The notes beneath the pieces were generated by a model. It was not told the DNA's origin. It did not search any database and saw nothing but the letters and a program-made list of their open reading frames with translations. From SHZI01 sp041396045 (lineage in GTDB: Bacteria > Pseudomonadota > Gammaproteobacteria > Steroidobacterales > GCA-2729495), in the NCBI GenBank assembly GCA_041396045.1, contig JAWKZI010000020.1, positions 1 to 45,217 of the forward strand: DNA of 45,217 bases. The letters are read 5' to 3'. Position numbers and translations under genes: made by a program. Each line of letters opens with the position of its first letter. Within the stretch, counting starts at the first letter, position 1. Positions 8,941-17,481 of this stretch are shown here, piece after piece.

Positions 8941-9848
8941 TGAGCGGGGATGCCAACCTTACGGAGCGCAGCCTGCTCATTGACTGTCATGGAGATACCC
9001 TGCTGGGTATTCTGCACGAGCCGGTTCAACAAGCCGCCGTAGCCGGGCTATCCACTGCATCAGGCGGACGCGGCGTACTGATCGTCGTTGGCGGGCCGCA
9101 ATACCGCGTCGGCAGTCACCGGCAGTTTGTATTGCTGGCCCGTGAGCTTGCCCGTCGCGGCATTGCCGTGTTGCGCTTCGATTACCGCGGCATGGGTGAC
9201 AGCGACGGCGAATACCGCGGGTTTGAGCACCTCTCGGCCGATATCAGCGCTGCGCTGGAAGCCTTCAGGCGGGCTCGCCCGACCCTGACTGACGTCGTGC
9301 TATGGGGCTTGTGCGACGGAGCCAGTGCCGCTGCCTTTCATGCGGCGGAATTTCCGCAGTCCGTTGCCGGTCTGGTGATGGTCAATCCGTGGGTGCGCAC
9401 GGAGCAGGGCCTGGCGCAGGCCTATGTGCGCAGCTACTACGGCCGTCGTCTGTTGCAGTGGAGTTTCTGGCAGAAGATGCTGCGGGGCGAGATGCACATC
9501 GTTGCAACGCTGCGTGGATTCTTCAGCGATGTGCAAAAGGCGCGAGGCGCCAGCGGGCTAAAGCAACCGCCAAAGAAGCCACAAGAGCAACCGTCTGCCA
9601 GAGACCTGCCCGACCGCGTCAGGCTCGCGCTCGCGACATTTACGGGGCCGGTCCTGCTGATTCTGAGCGGTCAGGATTTAACGGCTCAGGAGTTTGCGGC
9701 CTGTGCCGCCGGAGAGGAGTGGCGGCCAATACTGGCGCGACAGAATGTTCAGCGGGTGGACTATCCGGAAGCTGATCACACCTTTTCGCGCCGGCGTTGG
9801 CAGGACGCGATGAGTACTGCCTGCGCCGATTGGCTCAGGTCCTGGTAG
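8940..9848 (+). CDS. Hydrolase 1, exosortase A system-associated (alpha/beta fold, TIGR03100-like)
   Basis: 302 residues from ATG 8940, whose A is shared with the stop of hydrolase 2. The oxyanion-side strand V-L-I-V-V-G-G-P-Q-Y-R-V-G-S-H-R-Q-F and the R-F-D-Y-R-G-M-G-D-S element are typical of alpha/beta hydrolases. The nucleophile elbow reads G-L-C-D-G-A-S, with cysteine in place of serine, which suggests a thiol nucleophile. A late D-L-T (S-G-Q-D-L-T-A) and H (A-D-H-T-F) could complete a Cys-Asp-His triad. Cys-type elbows suit dienelactone-hydrolase-like or acyl-transfer chemistry. The gene converges on a GT4 gene and the two overlap by 14 bp at their 3' ends. Substrate unknown; an acyl or aminoacyl thioester on the ACP is a reasonable guess. 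Confidence 0.85.
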   Translation: MSGDANLTERSLLIDCHGDTLLGILHEPVQQAAVAGLSTASGGRGVLIVVGGPQYRVGSHRQFVLLARELARRGIAVLRFDYRGMGDSDGEYRGFEHLSADISAALEAFRRARPTLTDVVLWGLCDGASAAAFHAAEFPQSVAGLVMVNPWVRTEQGLAQAYVRSYYGRRLLQWSFWQKMLRGEMHIVATLRGFFSDVQKARGASGLKQPPKKPQEQPSARDLPDRVRLALATFTGPVLLILSGQDLTAQEFAACAAGEEWRPILARQNVQRVDYPEADHTFSRRRWQDAMSTACADWLRSW

Positions 9849-11010
9849 CCACAGCCTGCATCAACTCGGTGAGTCCGTTGATCGTTGGCTCCCAGGCGAA
9901 CTGCAGGCTGTAGTCGCGTACCACCGCCCGGTCCCGCGGATGATCCAGAAGTTCCTGCACAGCAGCCGCAATAGCAGCGGCAGAGCGTTCGTTGAGCAAT
10001 CGCCCGGAAACCTCGCCGTCCAGCAGTTCGGGTGTGCCGCCGACTGCAGTGGCAACTACCGGCGTGCCACAGGCGAGCGACTCCAGTACGACATTGGGCA
10101 TGCCTTCCCTGGCTGACGCCAGCACCAGCAAATCCGCAGCGTTGTAAGCCGCGATCAGTTCTTCCTGACTGAGATTACCCAGCAGGCGAACTCGATCTGC
10201 CACCCCCAGATCTTTTGCTTGCTGTTCCAGCGTGGCGCGCAGGGGTCCGTCACCGGCAATCAACAGGGTCACATCCGGCAAGTGGCGCAGGGCATCAATG
10301 ACCAGGTCGTGGCCCTTTATGGGTAGCAGATTGCCGACAGATATCACCGTGAATCCGGCTACGCCAAGCCGCGCGCGACAGGCCGCCCGGTTCATGGGTT
10401 TGAAGCGTTCCAGATCCACCCCGTTGCGCAGCGTGAGCACCTTCCCGGGTTCGGCGCCCAGCGCCAGCAGCGTGTCGCGCAAGGCATCGGACACCGTGAT
10501 CACCCGGGCTGACTGCCGGACTGCCCAGCGAATCAGGGTGCGTGGAATGAGCCAGCGCTTGTACAGGTTCACATCCGAACCCCGGGCCGTCATGAGCACG
10601 GGAATATTCAGAATTCGCCCGGCTATGCAGGCAGCGACGCCGTCGGGATACAAAAAGTGACTGTCGATCAGCGCCAGATCCGGGTGCGCCCGGCGCAGGC
10701 GGCGCAGGGGGCGTATCAACGCAGCGGCCAACAGAAGTGGTGCCACACTCATGCCGATTTTGGGTATGGACAGGTAGCGTGGATAGGAAATATCCAACCC
10801 GTGGCGCTGGTCCATCGTTGGCGTTCGGGCGATTTTTGCGTATTCGCCAAAGCGGCTGTGGGTCCACGGGAACCACGGTACGGGTGCCATCACGCTGGCA
10901 GTGACCTGTCCGCGATCGACGAGTTGCCGTAGGCGTTCTTCGACAAAAATTCCGTGTCGTGGACGGACGATGCTCGGAAAGAGCCCGGTCAGCGTGACGA
11001 TTCGTGGCAT
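9835..11010 (-). CDS. Glycosyltransferase family 4
   Basis: 391 residues, GT-B fold, retaining glycosyltransferase. The N-terminal domain starts V-T-L-T-G-L-F-P and contains the G-I-F-V-E-E-R acceptor loop, S-H-F-L-Y-P-D-G and T-A-R-G-S-D-V-N. The C-terminal Rossmann domain has L-R-N-G-V-D, V-G-N-L-L-P-I-K-G-H and I-A-G-D-G-P-L, with the E-x7-E motif at E-G-M-P-N-V-V-L-E. It would add a sugar to the lipid-linked repeat unit. Its start overlaps the 3' end of the upstream amidotransferase gene by 22 bp on the same strand, so translational coupling is likely. It is the third gene of a minus-strand set (12960-14084, 10989-12935, this gene). Nothing odd was seen in the frame. Confidence 0.92.
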   Translation of the reverse strand: MPRIVTLTGLFPSIVRPRHGIFVEERLRQLVDRGQVTASVMAPVPWFPWTHSRFGEYAKIARTPTMDQRHGLDISYPRYLSIPKIGMSVAPLLLAAALIRPLRRLRRAHPDLALIDSHFLYPDGVAACIAGRILNIPVLMTARGSDVNLYKRWLIPRTLIRWAVRQSARVITVSDALRDTLLALGAEPGKVLTLRNGVDLERFKPMNRAACRARLGVAGFTVISVGNLLPIKGHDLVIDALRHLPDVTLLIAGDGPLRATLEQQAKDLGVADRVRLLGNLSQEELIAAYNAADLLVLASAREGMPNVVLESLACGTPVVATAVGGTPELLDGEVSGRLLNERSAAAIAAAVQELLDHPRDRAVVRDYSLQFAWEPTINGLTELMQAVATRT

Positions 11011-12935
11011 GCGCCGGTCTGGACTTCAGTCGGTGAGTAGGTCGGTGCTGGCGATCGCAGGAACCCTTCCAGCATCAACAGCGACCAGATGCCCGGGCTG
11101 AAGTCCCGCTGGCCGGCCAGATGCCGGGTTACCAGTTTCTTGAGTTCGCTGTGCTCGAAGATGCCGTCGGCATTCAGCCATGGACTGTCTGGGAGGGCGC
11201 GGACCCGTTCCTGCAAGGGCCCACGAAACCAGCGGCCAAGTGGAACCGCAAAACCCATTTTCTTCCGGTACAGAATGTCATTCGGCAACATTGGCTCCAG
11301 GGCTTTCTTCAGCACGTGTTTGCCCACACCACCTTTGAGCTTGTAGCTGGTGGGTAGTGTTGACGCCCATTCAATAAATTTGTAGTCCAGAAAAGGCCCG
11401 CGCACTTCGAGACTGTGGGCCATGCTGGCGCGATCCACCTTCGTCAGGATGTCGCCAACGAGATAAGTCTTAAGATCCAGGAATTGCACCATCGACAGTG
11501 CGTCCGGGAATTCGCGACCCTGCACATGCCGGTCAAATACCGCCCGGGAATTGTAGCCCTGCAACTGGCTGCGGAAGGCGTCTGAGTAGAGGCGGGTGCG
11601 CGTGTCGGATTTCGTCAGGGACACGCCGTGCAGATAAGCACCGACACTGTCCCGGGCCAGCGCCTGAAAGGTTGTCTTGCCGCGAAAGATGCGCGGTGCC
11701 CAATCCATCTTTGGATAATAGCGTCCGAGCAGGCCGAACACTGGCCGGCGTATAGCCGCTGGAATAAGGCCACGAATTGTCTCTTCGCCGGCAAACAGCC
11801 GGTAGCGCCGGTAGCCCGCGAAACTCTCGTCACCCGCGTCACCGGATAGCGCAACGGTAACGCGCTCGCGTGCGGCCGCACACACCCTGTAAGTCGGGAT
11901 TGCAGAACTATCCGCATAGGGCTCGTCGTAGATGCCGACCAGCGTCTCCAGGAGGCCGAAGTCGTCGACCTCAACCATATGTTCACTGTGATCGGTGTGA
12001 TATTGCCGGGCCACCTGCCGGGCATAGCTGGATTCATCGTAGTCGGGATCGTCGAAGGCGATTGAGCAGGTTTTGACGCTGTCGCCCATCAAGCCAGCCA
12101 TCACAGCCACCACGGCACTTGAATCAACGCCACCCGACAGGAAGGCACCCAATGGCACCTCGGCGATGAGCCGACGACTGACTGCGTCGGTCAGGTGTTG
12201 CAGCAGTTCGGCCTGCGCGTCGGCTTCGGACGGCTGGTAGCTGCCGAAACGATTGCTGTCTAGATCCCAGTAGCGTCGAATGGTTTGCTGGCCCGAGTTT
12301 TCAATGAGCAGGAAGTGGCCAGGCTCCAGCTTGTGGATGTCGCTGTAAATCGTATCCGGCTCCGGCACATAGCCGAAGGTCAGATAGTCCTCAATCGCTC
12401 GTGGCAGCAACTTGCGTGGCAGTTCCGGATGCAATAGCAGGGACTTGAGTTCGCTTGCGAACAACAAGGTGCCGTTCGGCAGGGTGGCATGGAAGAGGGG
12501 CTTTACACCCAGCCGGTCCCTGGCCACGAAGACCTGGCGGCGGTTCCGGTCCCAGATGGCGAAAGCAAACATGCCATTCAGGCGCTGCAGGCATTCGGCG
12601 CCCCATTCCTCCCAGGCATGGATGATTACTTCGGTATCGCAACGGGTCCTGAACACATGTCCGAGTGCAACCAGTTCTGGTACCAGGCTCTGGAAGTTAT
12701 AGATCTCGCCGTTGAAGACGATGCAGACGCTGCGGTCTTCGTTGTACATGGGCTGTTGGCCGGCTGCCAGGTCAACGATCGACAGGCGACGGTGAGCCAG
12801 GCCCACGCCCGGCTCCACATGCACGCCCGAGCCGTCCGGACCGCGATGTGTCAGGCGGTCGTTCATGGCTCGCAGGAGGCCCTCATTGATGGGCTGGCGA
12901 CCCTTCAGGTCAACGATTCCGGCTATTCCGCACAT
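10989..12935 (-). CDS. XrtA-system amidotransferase, asparagine synthase (glutamine-hydrolysing) type (TIGR03108-like)
   Basis: 648 residues, intact. It starts M-C-G-I-A-G-I-V-D, so Cys2 is the glutaminase nucleophile. Other glutaminase-domain features are R-G-P-D-G (R and D contacts) and F-N-G-E-I-Y-N. The synthetase domain has the P-loop A-F-L-S-G-G-V-D-S-S-A-V-V, then A-L-S-G-D-A-G-D-E and K-K-M-G-F-A-V-P. In exosortase-A loci this family probably amidates a carboxyl group, for example a uronic acid of the glycan, using glutamine nitrogen. The window thus holds two amidotransferase-type enzymes, of which only this one keeps the cysteine. It overlaps the downstream GT4 start by 22 bp and lies 24 bp after the TIGR03088-like GT. 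Confidence 0.93.
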   Translation of the reverse strand: MCGIAGIVDLKGRQPINEGLLRAMNDRLTHRGPDGSGVHVEPGVGLAHRRLSIVDLAAGQQPMYNEDRSVCIVFNGEIYNFQSLVPELVALGHVFRTRCDTEVIIHAWEEWGAECLQRLNGMFAFAIWDRNRRQVFVARDRLGVKPLFHATLPNGTLLFASELKSLLLHPELPRKLLPRAIEDYLTFGYVPEPDTIYSDIHKLEPGHFLLIENSGQQTIRRYWDLDSNRFGSYQPSEADAQAELLQHLTDAVSRRLIAEVPLGAFLSGGVDSSAVVAVMAGLMGDSVKTCSIAFDDPDYDESSYARQVARQYHTDHSEHMVEVDDFGLLETLVGIYDEPYADSSAIPTYRVCAAARERVTVALSGDAGDESFAGYRRYRLFAGEETIRGLIPAAIRRPVFGLLGRYYPKMDWAPRIFRGKTTFQALARDSVGAYLHGVSLTKSDTRTRLYSDAFRSQLQGYNSRAVFDRHVQGREFPDALSMVQFLDLKTYLVGDILTKVDRASMAHSLEVRGPFLDYKFIEWASTLPTSYKLKGGVGKHVLKKALEPMLPNDILYRKKMGFAVPLGRWFRGPLQERVRALPDSPWLNADGIFEHSELKKLVTRHLAGQRDFSPGIWSLLMLEGFLRSPAPTYSPTEVQTGACHESSR

Positions 12936-12959
12936 GCTGTTCCGATATTCGAGTGGCAG

Positions 12960-14084
12960 TCAGGATTGAAGAATCTCTTGGTACAGGCGGTCGTAGTCCA
13001 GCAGCATGCGCTGGATACTGAACTCCCGTTCTACGCGCTCGCGTCCGGCCACCCCGTGACTGGTCGCAAGTTCGGGGCGGCGCAAGTAGCCTAACAGCCG
13101 CTCCGCCAGGGCGGCAGCGTCATTGCCCGGAATCAGGAACCCCGTCTCGTTGTCGGTGATCAGTTCGGGATTGCCGCCGACCGCAGTGGCGATCACCGGC
13201 AGGCTGCTCGCCATGGCTTCAAGGATCGTGTTCGAAATACCTTCATTGAGTGATGGGAGGACGAAGATATCGAGTTCCTGAAGCGCGCCCGGTACATCGT
13301 CGTTCCACCCGGTGATCATGGCCTGCGAACTCAAGGCCTCACTTTCGATGGCCGCCTCGAGCAAGGCCCGTTCCGGGCCGTCCCCGATGATGCGCAATTG
13401 CCACGTTGCCGCCAGTTCCGGTGCCTGCCTTCTCAATAGCCCGCAAGCCCTCACCAGCAGGATCTGGTTCTTGACGGTCTGCAACCGGCCGACGGTGCCG
13501 ATAGTCAAGGGGCCCCTCAAACGTGTACGGCGAGCGGGCGATGTATCCAGCGGGTGGAAGCGCTGCATGTCGACCCCGTTGCAGATATGGGTGACCCGGG
13601 CGGGATTCACGGCCAGAGTCCCCGTCAGCCAGCCGCCAATCTGGCGAGACACCACCACGTAGCGCTGCACGAAGGGGTCACACAGGCGGCGCAGGCGATT
13701 CTGCCGGGTGTTGGTCCCATCCAGGTCGTTGACGTCCCAGCCGTGATAGCCGTGAATCCGGTGCCCGACGCCAGCCAGCCAGGCCGCAATCTGGCAGTCC
13801 AGAACGCCGGTGTTCCGCGTGTGCACCGCGGCCGGCCGCAGGCGGCGGAGCAGACGCCACAGCCGCAGATAGGCGGCCGGGTCCTTGCCGGGTGCTTTGC
13901 GCAATTCGTGAACACGCACATCCGGGCGGCGGATGCGCTTCTGGAAGTCCGTGACCGTGGTCATGCTGATGATTACGTGACTATATGAATCCACGGGCAA
14001 GCCATTGATTAAATTGACAAGACCGTTCTCAAGTCCACCGTAGTCCAGCCGGTGGACGATATGCGCGATCAGGGGCGCCGGCAT
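12960..14084 (-). CDS. PEP-CTERM/EpsH1-associated sugar transferase (TIGR03088-like), GT4
   Basis: 374 residues. The N terminus I-A-H-I-V-H-R-L-D-Y-G-G-L-E-N-G is the signature of the exosortase-linked sugar transferase group, with the glycine-rich donor-side loop. Also seen are V-H-T-R-N-T-G, H-G-Y-H-G-W-D-V, I-C-N-G-V-D, G-T-V-G-R-L-Q-T-V-K and the C-terminal E-G-I-S-N-T-I-L-E retaining-GT motif. It is probably the first gene of the minus-strand glycosyltransferase/amidotransferase set, diverging from the export operon across a 309-bp gap. It would extend the lipid-linked oligosaccharide on the cytoplasmic side. The specific sugar cannot be told from sequence. Frame intact. Confidence 0.92.
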   Translation of the reverse strand: MPAPLIAHIVHRLDYGGLENGLVNLINGLPVDSYSHVIISMTTVTDFQKRIRRPDVRVHELRKAPGKDPAAYLRLWRLLRRLRPAAVHTRNTGVLDCQIAAWLAGVGHRIHGYHGWDVNDLDGTNTRQNRLRRLCDPFVQRYVVVSRQIGGWLTGTLAVNPARVTHICNGVDMQRFHPLDTSPARRTRLRGPLTIGTVGRLQTVKNQILLVRACGLLRRQAPELAATWQLRIIGDGPERALLEAAIESEALSSQAMITGWNDDVPGALQELDIFVLPSLNEGISNTILEAMASSLPVIATAVGGNPELITDNETGFLIPGNDAAALAERLLGYLRRPELATSHGVAGRERVEREFSIQRMLLDYDRLYQEILQS

Positions 14085-14348
14085 GCAAGCAGCTCACTGC
14101 GTGACGAAAGAAGACCGCTATCTTGCCCGGTTTGGCCGCCTGGATCCGCCCGGTTAGCGGACGCAAGTCACAGATCGGCCTCTGGATTGCCAGTACCCTT
14201 TCGCGGCTCTGTTTTTGCCCTGCCAAATCCAATTCGAAGTAAAAGGCAGCGGCAAAAGAGTGCGACGCCTTCGGTGGATGGCGGCGTGCCTGGGCATTCA
14301 AACTGGGGCCAAGGTTCCATATGCAAAAAGCCGGGCAACTCCTTGGTC

Positions 14349-14386
14349 TATAATTTGAAGTCGCTTGGAATTCAGGCTGGAAGGGG
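14349..14386 (+). promoter_or_regulatory. Possible -10 element and ribosome binding site of the export operon
   Basis: In the 309-bp divergent gap (14085-14393) a perfect TATAAT lies at 14349-14354, 40 bp before the ATG at 14394, and AAGGGGAG at about 14380-14387 is a strong Shine-Dalgarno sequence. No good -35 is at the usual spacing (AAAAGC at 14326) and no GG-N10-GC sigma-54 element was found, so the promoter is only suggested. The rest of the gap shows no gene or clear repeat. Confidence 0.4.
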
Positions 14387-14393
14387 AGTCGCA

Positions 14394-15044
14394 ATGAACG
14401 CACTTTGGAACAAGATCAATACATACCGAAGCCTGGGCCGGGGTCTGGCGCTGGCACTGTTAGCCGCCACCGGACTTGCTGCGTGCCAGACTACCGGCAC
14501 CACCGATTCGGTTCCCGTGTCGGCAACACCGGATGTCCAGAGCGAGTATGTAATCGGGCCCGGAGACACCTTGCAGATTTTTGTCTGGCAGCACCCCGAA
14601 GTGTCCGTGACGATTCCGGTACGCCCGGATGGACGGATTTCGACGCCGCTGGTTGAGGACATCGTGGCGGTGGGCAAGACACCCACACAACTGGCACGTG
14701 ATCTGGAAGGGGCGATCGGCCAATATATCCGTGCACCCACGGTCAGCGTGATCGTTCAGAACTTCGTGGGCACATTTAACAATCAGGTTCGGGTTGTTGG
14801 CCAGGCAGCCGCGCCGCAAGCCATTCCCTTCCGCCAGGACATGACATTGCTCGACGTGATGATTCAGGTCGGTGGCCTGTCGCCAACGGCTTCCGGCAAT
14901 CGTGCCAAGGTGATTCGCCGCTCGGGTGGCAAGGAAGAAGAGATCAAGGTGCGCCTCTCGGACCTGATCAACAAGGGTGATATTTCCAAGAACATGCGCA
15001 TGCAGCCTGGCGACGTGCTGATCATTCCCGAATCCCTGCTGTAG
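14394..15044 (+). CDS. XrtA-associated polysaccharide export lipoprotein (Wza/TIGR03027-like)
   Basis: 216 residues from ATG 14394. The longer open frame upstream has no coding look, while the chosen start has a Shine-Dalgarno sequence and a lipoprotein signal peptide: a K/R-containing start, hydrophobic L-A-L-A-L-L-A-A-T-G, then lipobox L-A-A-C at about residues 25-28. The mature part begins with the Poly_export motif (Y-V-I-G-P-G-D-T-L-Q-I-F-V-W-Q-H-P-E), followed by V-R-P-D-G-R-I-S-T-P-L-V and a SLBB-type second domain (V-R-V-V-G-Q-A, L-D-V-M-I-Q-V-G-G-L), ending M-Q-P-G-D-V-L-I-I-P-E. It would form the periplasmic/outer-membrane channel for glycan export. It heads the operon with the chain-length protein (28 bp gap) and kinase. 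Confidence 0.93.
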   Translation: MNALWNKINTYRSLGRGLALALLAATGLAACQTTGTTDSVPVSATPDVQSEYVIGPGDTLQIFVWQHPEVSVTIPVRPDGRISTPLVEDIVAVGKTPTQLARDLEGAIGQYIRAPTVSVIVQNFVGTFNNQVRVVGQAAAPQAIPFRQDMTLLDVMIQVGGLSPTASGNRAKVIRRSGGKEEEIKVRLSDLINKGDISKNMRMQPGDVLIIPESLL

Positions 15045-15071
15045 ACAAGCTGACAGGCAGAAATACCCGCC

Positions 15072-16610
15072 ATGGACTTGCGACAACTGACTTCCGATCT
15101 GATTGAAGATGCCTACGGCATGTGGCGCTCTCGCTGGACCGCGCTGGCGGTTGCCTGGGTGGCGGCCTTGATTGGCTGGGTCTGGGTGCTGCAGCTTCCC
15201 AACCAGTACGACGCCTCGGCTCGTGTTTACGTCGATACCAAAACCATGCTGCGGCCCTTGATGCGGGATCTCACTGTGGATTCAAATACCCTGAGTGATG
15301 TCGCCATGGTCACCGAGGCGCTGCTGAGCCGGCCGCAGTTGAAAACGGTGGCGCTGGAAACCGGCCTTGAGGCCCGGGCCACCACGCCGGAACAGCTAGA
15401 TCGATTGCTGACTAGTCTCAAGGAGAGCGTCAGCATCACCAAGGCACCACGCGAGGATGTCTACACCATCGATTACCGGGACTATGACCCGGCCATGGCC
15501 CGCAATGTGGTGCAAGTGATTCTGACGAACTTCATGGAGAATTCGCTGCGCAAGGACCGCACCAGCTCCGTGCAGGCCCAGCAGTTTCTGACGCAGCAGA
15601 TCAAACTCTACGAGCAGCGGCTCACCGAGGCGGAAGACCGGCTGGCGGACTTTAAAAAGAAGAATGTGGGCCTGATGCCCGGTGAGGGCGGCGACTACTT
15701 CAGCCGGCTTGACGCCGCCCAGGCGGCACTGAAGCAAACCCAGGCACAGTTTGCGGAACTGCAGAACCGCAAGGCTGAACTGCAACGCCAGGTTGATGGC
15801 GAGGAGCCGGTGATTGGCCTGTCGAGCTCCCGGACTCTTGCTGGTGGTACCTCAGTAGATGGCGCCATTGCGGACCTGGAAAATCAACTGGCCGAGTTGC
15901 GGGTGAAGTACACCGACAAATACCCCGATGTGGTACGTGTCAAGCAAACCCTGGCCGACCTGGAAAAGGTACGCGAGAGTGAACTGAAGAAGGCGCGAAC
16001 CACAGCGCCCGCGAGTAACCCTCTGGATACCAACCCCGTGTATCAGCAGATGCGCGTCTCGCTGAGCGCCACGGAAGTCGAGCTGGCCAGTTTGCGCAGC
16101 CAATTGGCCCAACGCCAGGCGACAGTCAGCAATCTGCGTCGTTCGGTCGATACGATCCCCGAGGTGGAGGCGCAACTGAATCGTCTCAATCGCGACTACG
16201 ACATCGTGAAGTCGCAGTATGACGCGCTCGTGAAGCGCCTGGAATCCGCCCGACTTACCGAAGAAGTGCAGGCGGAAAAGGAAGACGTGACTTTCGACGT
16301 CATCGAGCCACCGCGACTGCCGCTGTTTCCAACCGCTCCCAACCGTATTCTGCTGTTTTGTGCGGTACTGGTCGCAGCTCTGATCGCTGGATTAGGTGCC
16401 GCATTTTTGCTCAATCAGCACAGCCCGGTGTTCTTTTCCAGCAAAAAGCTTCGCACGGCCACTGGCCTGCCGATCTTTGGCTCGGTGAGCATGGCGCATG
16501 CCCAGCAATTCGGTCGGCGCGACTATGTTTTTGTTGGCGTAACATCGGGATTGCTGGTGGCCTTTGTACTTCTGCTGGTGACGAGCATAGCCGGCATTTC
16601 ACTTGCTTGA
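15072..16610 (+). CDS. XrtA-system chain-length determinant (GNVR/Wzz-type, TIGR03007-like)
   Basis: 512 residues; polysaccharide co-polymerase of the inner membrane that sets chain length and couples export to the kinase. The sequence shows an N-terminal membrane helix at about residues 20-40 (L-A-V-A-W-V-A-A-L-I-G-W-V-W-V-L), and a Wzz periplasmic start (Y-D-A-S-A-R-V-Y-V-D-T-K). A long heptad-like coiled-coil region follows at about 160-390 (E-Q-R-L-T-E-A-E-D-R-L-A-D-F-K-K-K), with the GNVR-like L-N-R-D-Y-D-I-V-K-S-Q-Y. Near the C terminus are the proline motif P-P-R-L-P-L-F-P-T-A-P-N-R, a second helix and a third helix. It is separated by 22 bp from the GTG of the kinase gene. Intact. Confidence 0.93.
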   Translation: MDLRQLTSDLIEDAYGMWRSRWTALAVAWVAALIGWVWVLQLPNQYDASARVYVDTKTMLRPLMRDLTVDSNTLSDVAMVTEALLSRPQLKTVALETGLEARATTPEQLDRLLTSLKESVSITKAPREDVYTIDYRDYDPAMARNVVQVILTNFMENSLRKDRTSSVQAQQFLTQQIKLYEQRLTEAEDRLADFKKKNVGLMPGEGGDYFSRLDAAQAALKQTQAQFAELQNRKAELQRQVDGEEPVIGLSSSRTLAGGTSVDGAIADLENQLAELRVKYTDKYPDVVRVKQTLADLEKVRESELKKARTTAPASNPLDTNPVYQQMRVSLSATEVELASLRSQLAQRQATVSNLRRSVDTIPEVEAQLNRLNRDYDIVKSQYDALVKRLESARLTEEVQAEKEDVTFDVIEPPRLPLFPTAPNRILLFCAVLVAALIAGLGAAFLLNQHSPVFFSSKKLRTATGLPIFGSVSMAHAQQFGRRDYVFVGVTSGLLVAFVLLLVTSIAGISLA

Positions 16611-16632
16611 TTTTTTGGCCTGAGGTTTCAGC

Positions 16633-17481
16633 GTGAGCATTATTCAGAAGGCCGTGCAGAGCCTGGGTGTGCGCCGGGCAGCGGAATCCGCCGAAGAGCC
16701 TCAGCGCCAGCGTCCCGCTGCGTCGCGGGCTGATGTGCGGCCATCCGGCACGGCTGCCTTCGAACCTCTGGTTGCTAACGGCTTCCTGCAGATTGAACCC
16801 GGTGATCCGGCATCACGTGCCGAATTGCGGCACCTCAAGCGTTCAGTACTACAGTGCGCGTTTGGACCCCTGGCTGATGCCGGCACCAATGTGGTCATGA
16901 TTACCAGCGCCTTGCCTGGTGCCGGCAAAACTTTCATGTCCGCCAATCTTTCTCAGGCGCTGGCTATGGAGCGGGACCGGACCACGCTGTTGATCGATGC
17001 GGACGACACCCGCGCGACACTCAGCCGCGCAATGAACCTGCATGGCCGACGCGGATTCTTCGACGTCCTGCAGGACGAGAACCTGTCACTGGATGCATGC
17101 CGATACGCCAGCGATGTGCCCGGGCTGGACTTCGTGCCGGCGGGCAGTCGCTTCGACGATTCGCTGGAGCTTCTGACCAGCAATCGTGCGCGCGATCTCA
17201 TCAAGCGATTGTCCGAAGAGAATCGCAACCGACTGGTACTGATCGATTGCCCGCCACTTTTGGGTACGCCCAATGCTGTCGCAATATCAGCCCTGGTCGG
17301 CCAGATCCTGGTGATAGTGGAGGCTGGCGCTTCCACGGAGCCAACTGTTACGCAGGCTTTGGAGTTGTTGAACCGGGACAAACCCATCGGGCTGGTCCTT
17401 AACAAGGTTCCGCGCTCGCCACTGCTGAGCTTGTCCAATGGCAGCTACTACTACTATGGAGCTGTTGAAGATGATGACTGA
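16633..17481 (+). CDS. XrtA-associated tyrosine autokinase (TIGR03018-like, CpsD/Wzc C-domain type)
   Basis: 282 residues from GTG 16633. Bacterial tyrosine kinase of the cytoplasm that cycles with the chain-length protein. The Walker A motif T-S-A-L-P-G-A-G-K-T is at residues 91-100, Walker A' is L-L-I-D-A-D-D-T-R, and Walker B is V-L-I-D-C-P-P. The C-terminal tail contains a tyrosine cluster (S-Y-Y-Y-Y-G), the expected autophosphorylation site. The N-terminal ~55 residues are low-complexity and Arg/Ala-rich, as in the family. The 3' end overlaps the start of the barrel gene: the ATG-ATG at 17471-17476 precedes the stop at 17479-17481, so the two genes are coupled. Confidence 0.93.
   Translation: MSIIQKAVQSLGVRRAAESAEEPQRQRPAASRADVRPSGTAAFEPLVANGFLQIEPGDPASRAELRHLKRSVLQCAFGPLADAGTNVVMITSALPGAGKTFMSANLSQALAMERDRTTLLIDADDTRATLSRAMNLHGRRGFFDVLQDENLSLDACRYASDVPGLDFVPAGSRFDDSLELLTSNRARDLIKRLSEENRNRLVLIDCPPLLGTPNAVAISALVGQILVIVEAGASTEPTVTQALELLNRDKPIGLVLNKVPRSPLLSLSNGSYYYYGAVEDDD

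Noticed and set aside
13554..13988. 144-codon plus-strand open frame within the TIGR03088-like gene
   Set aside because: The glycosyltransferase on the other strand is intact and conserved in its motifs.
14085..14393. Sigma-54 promoter before the export operon
   Set aside because: No GG-N10-GC element was found at any position in the gap; only a TATAAT is present.
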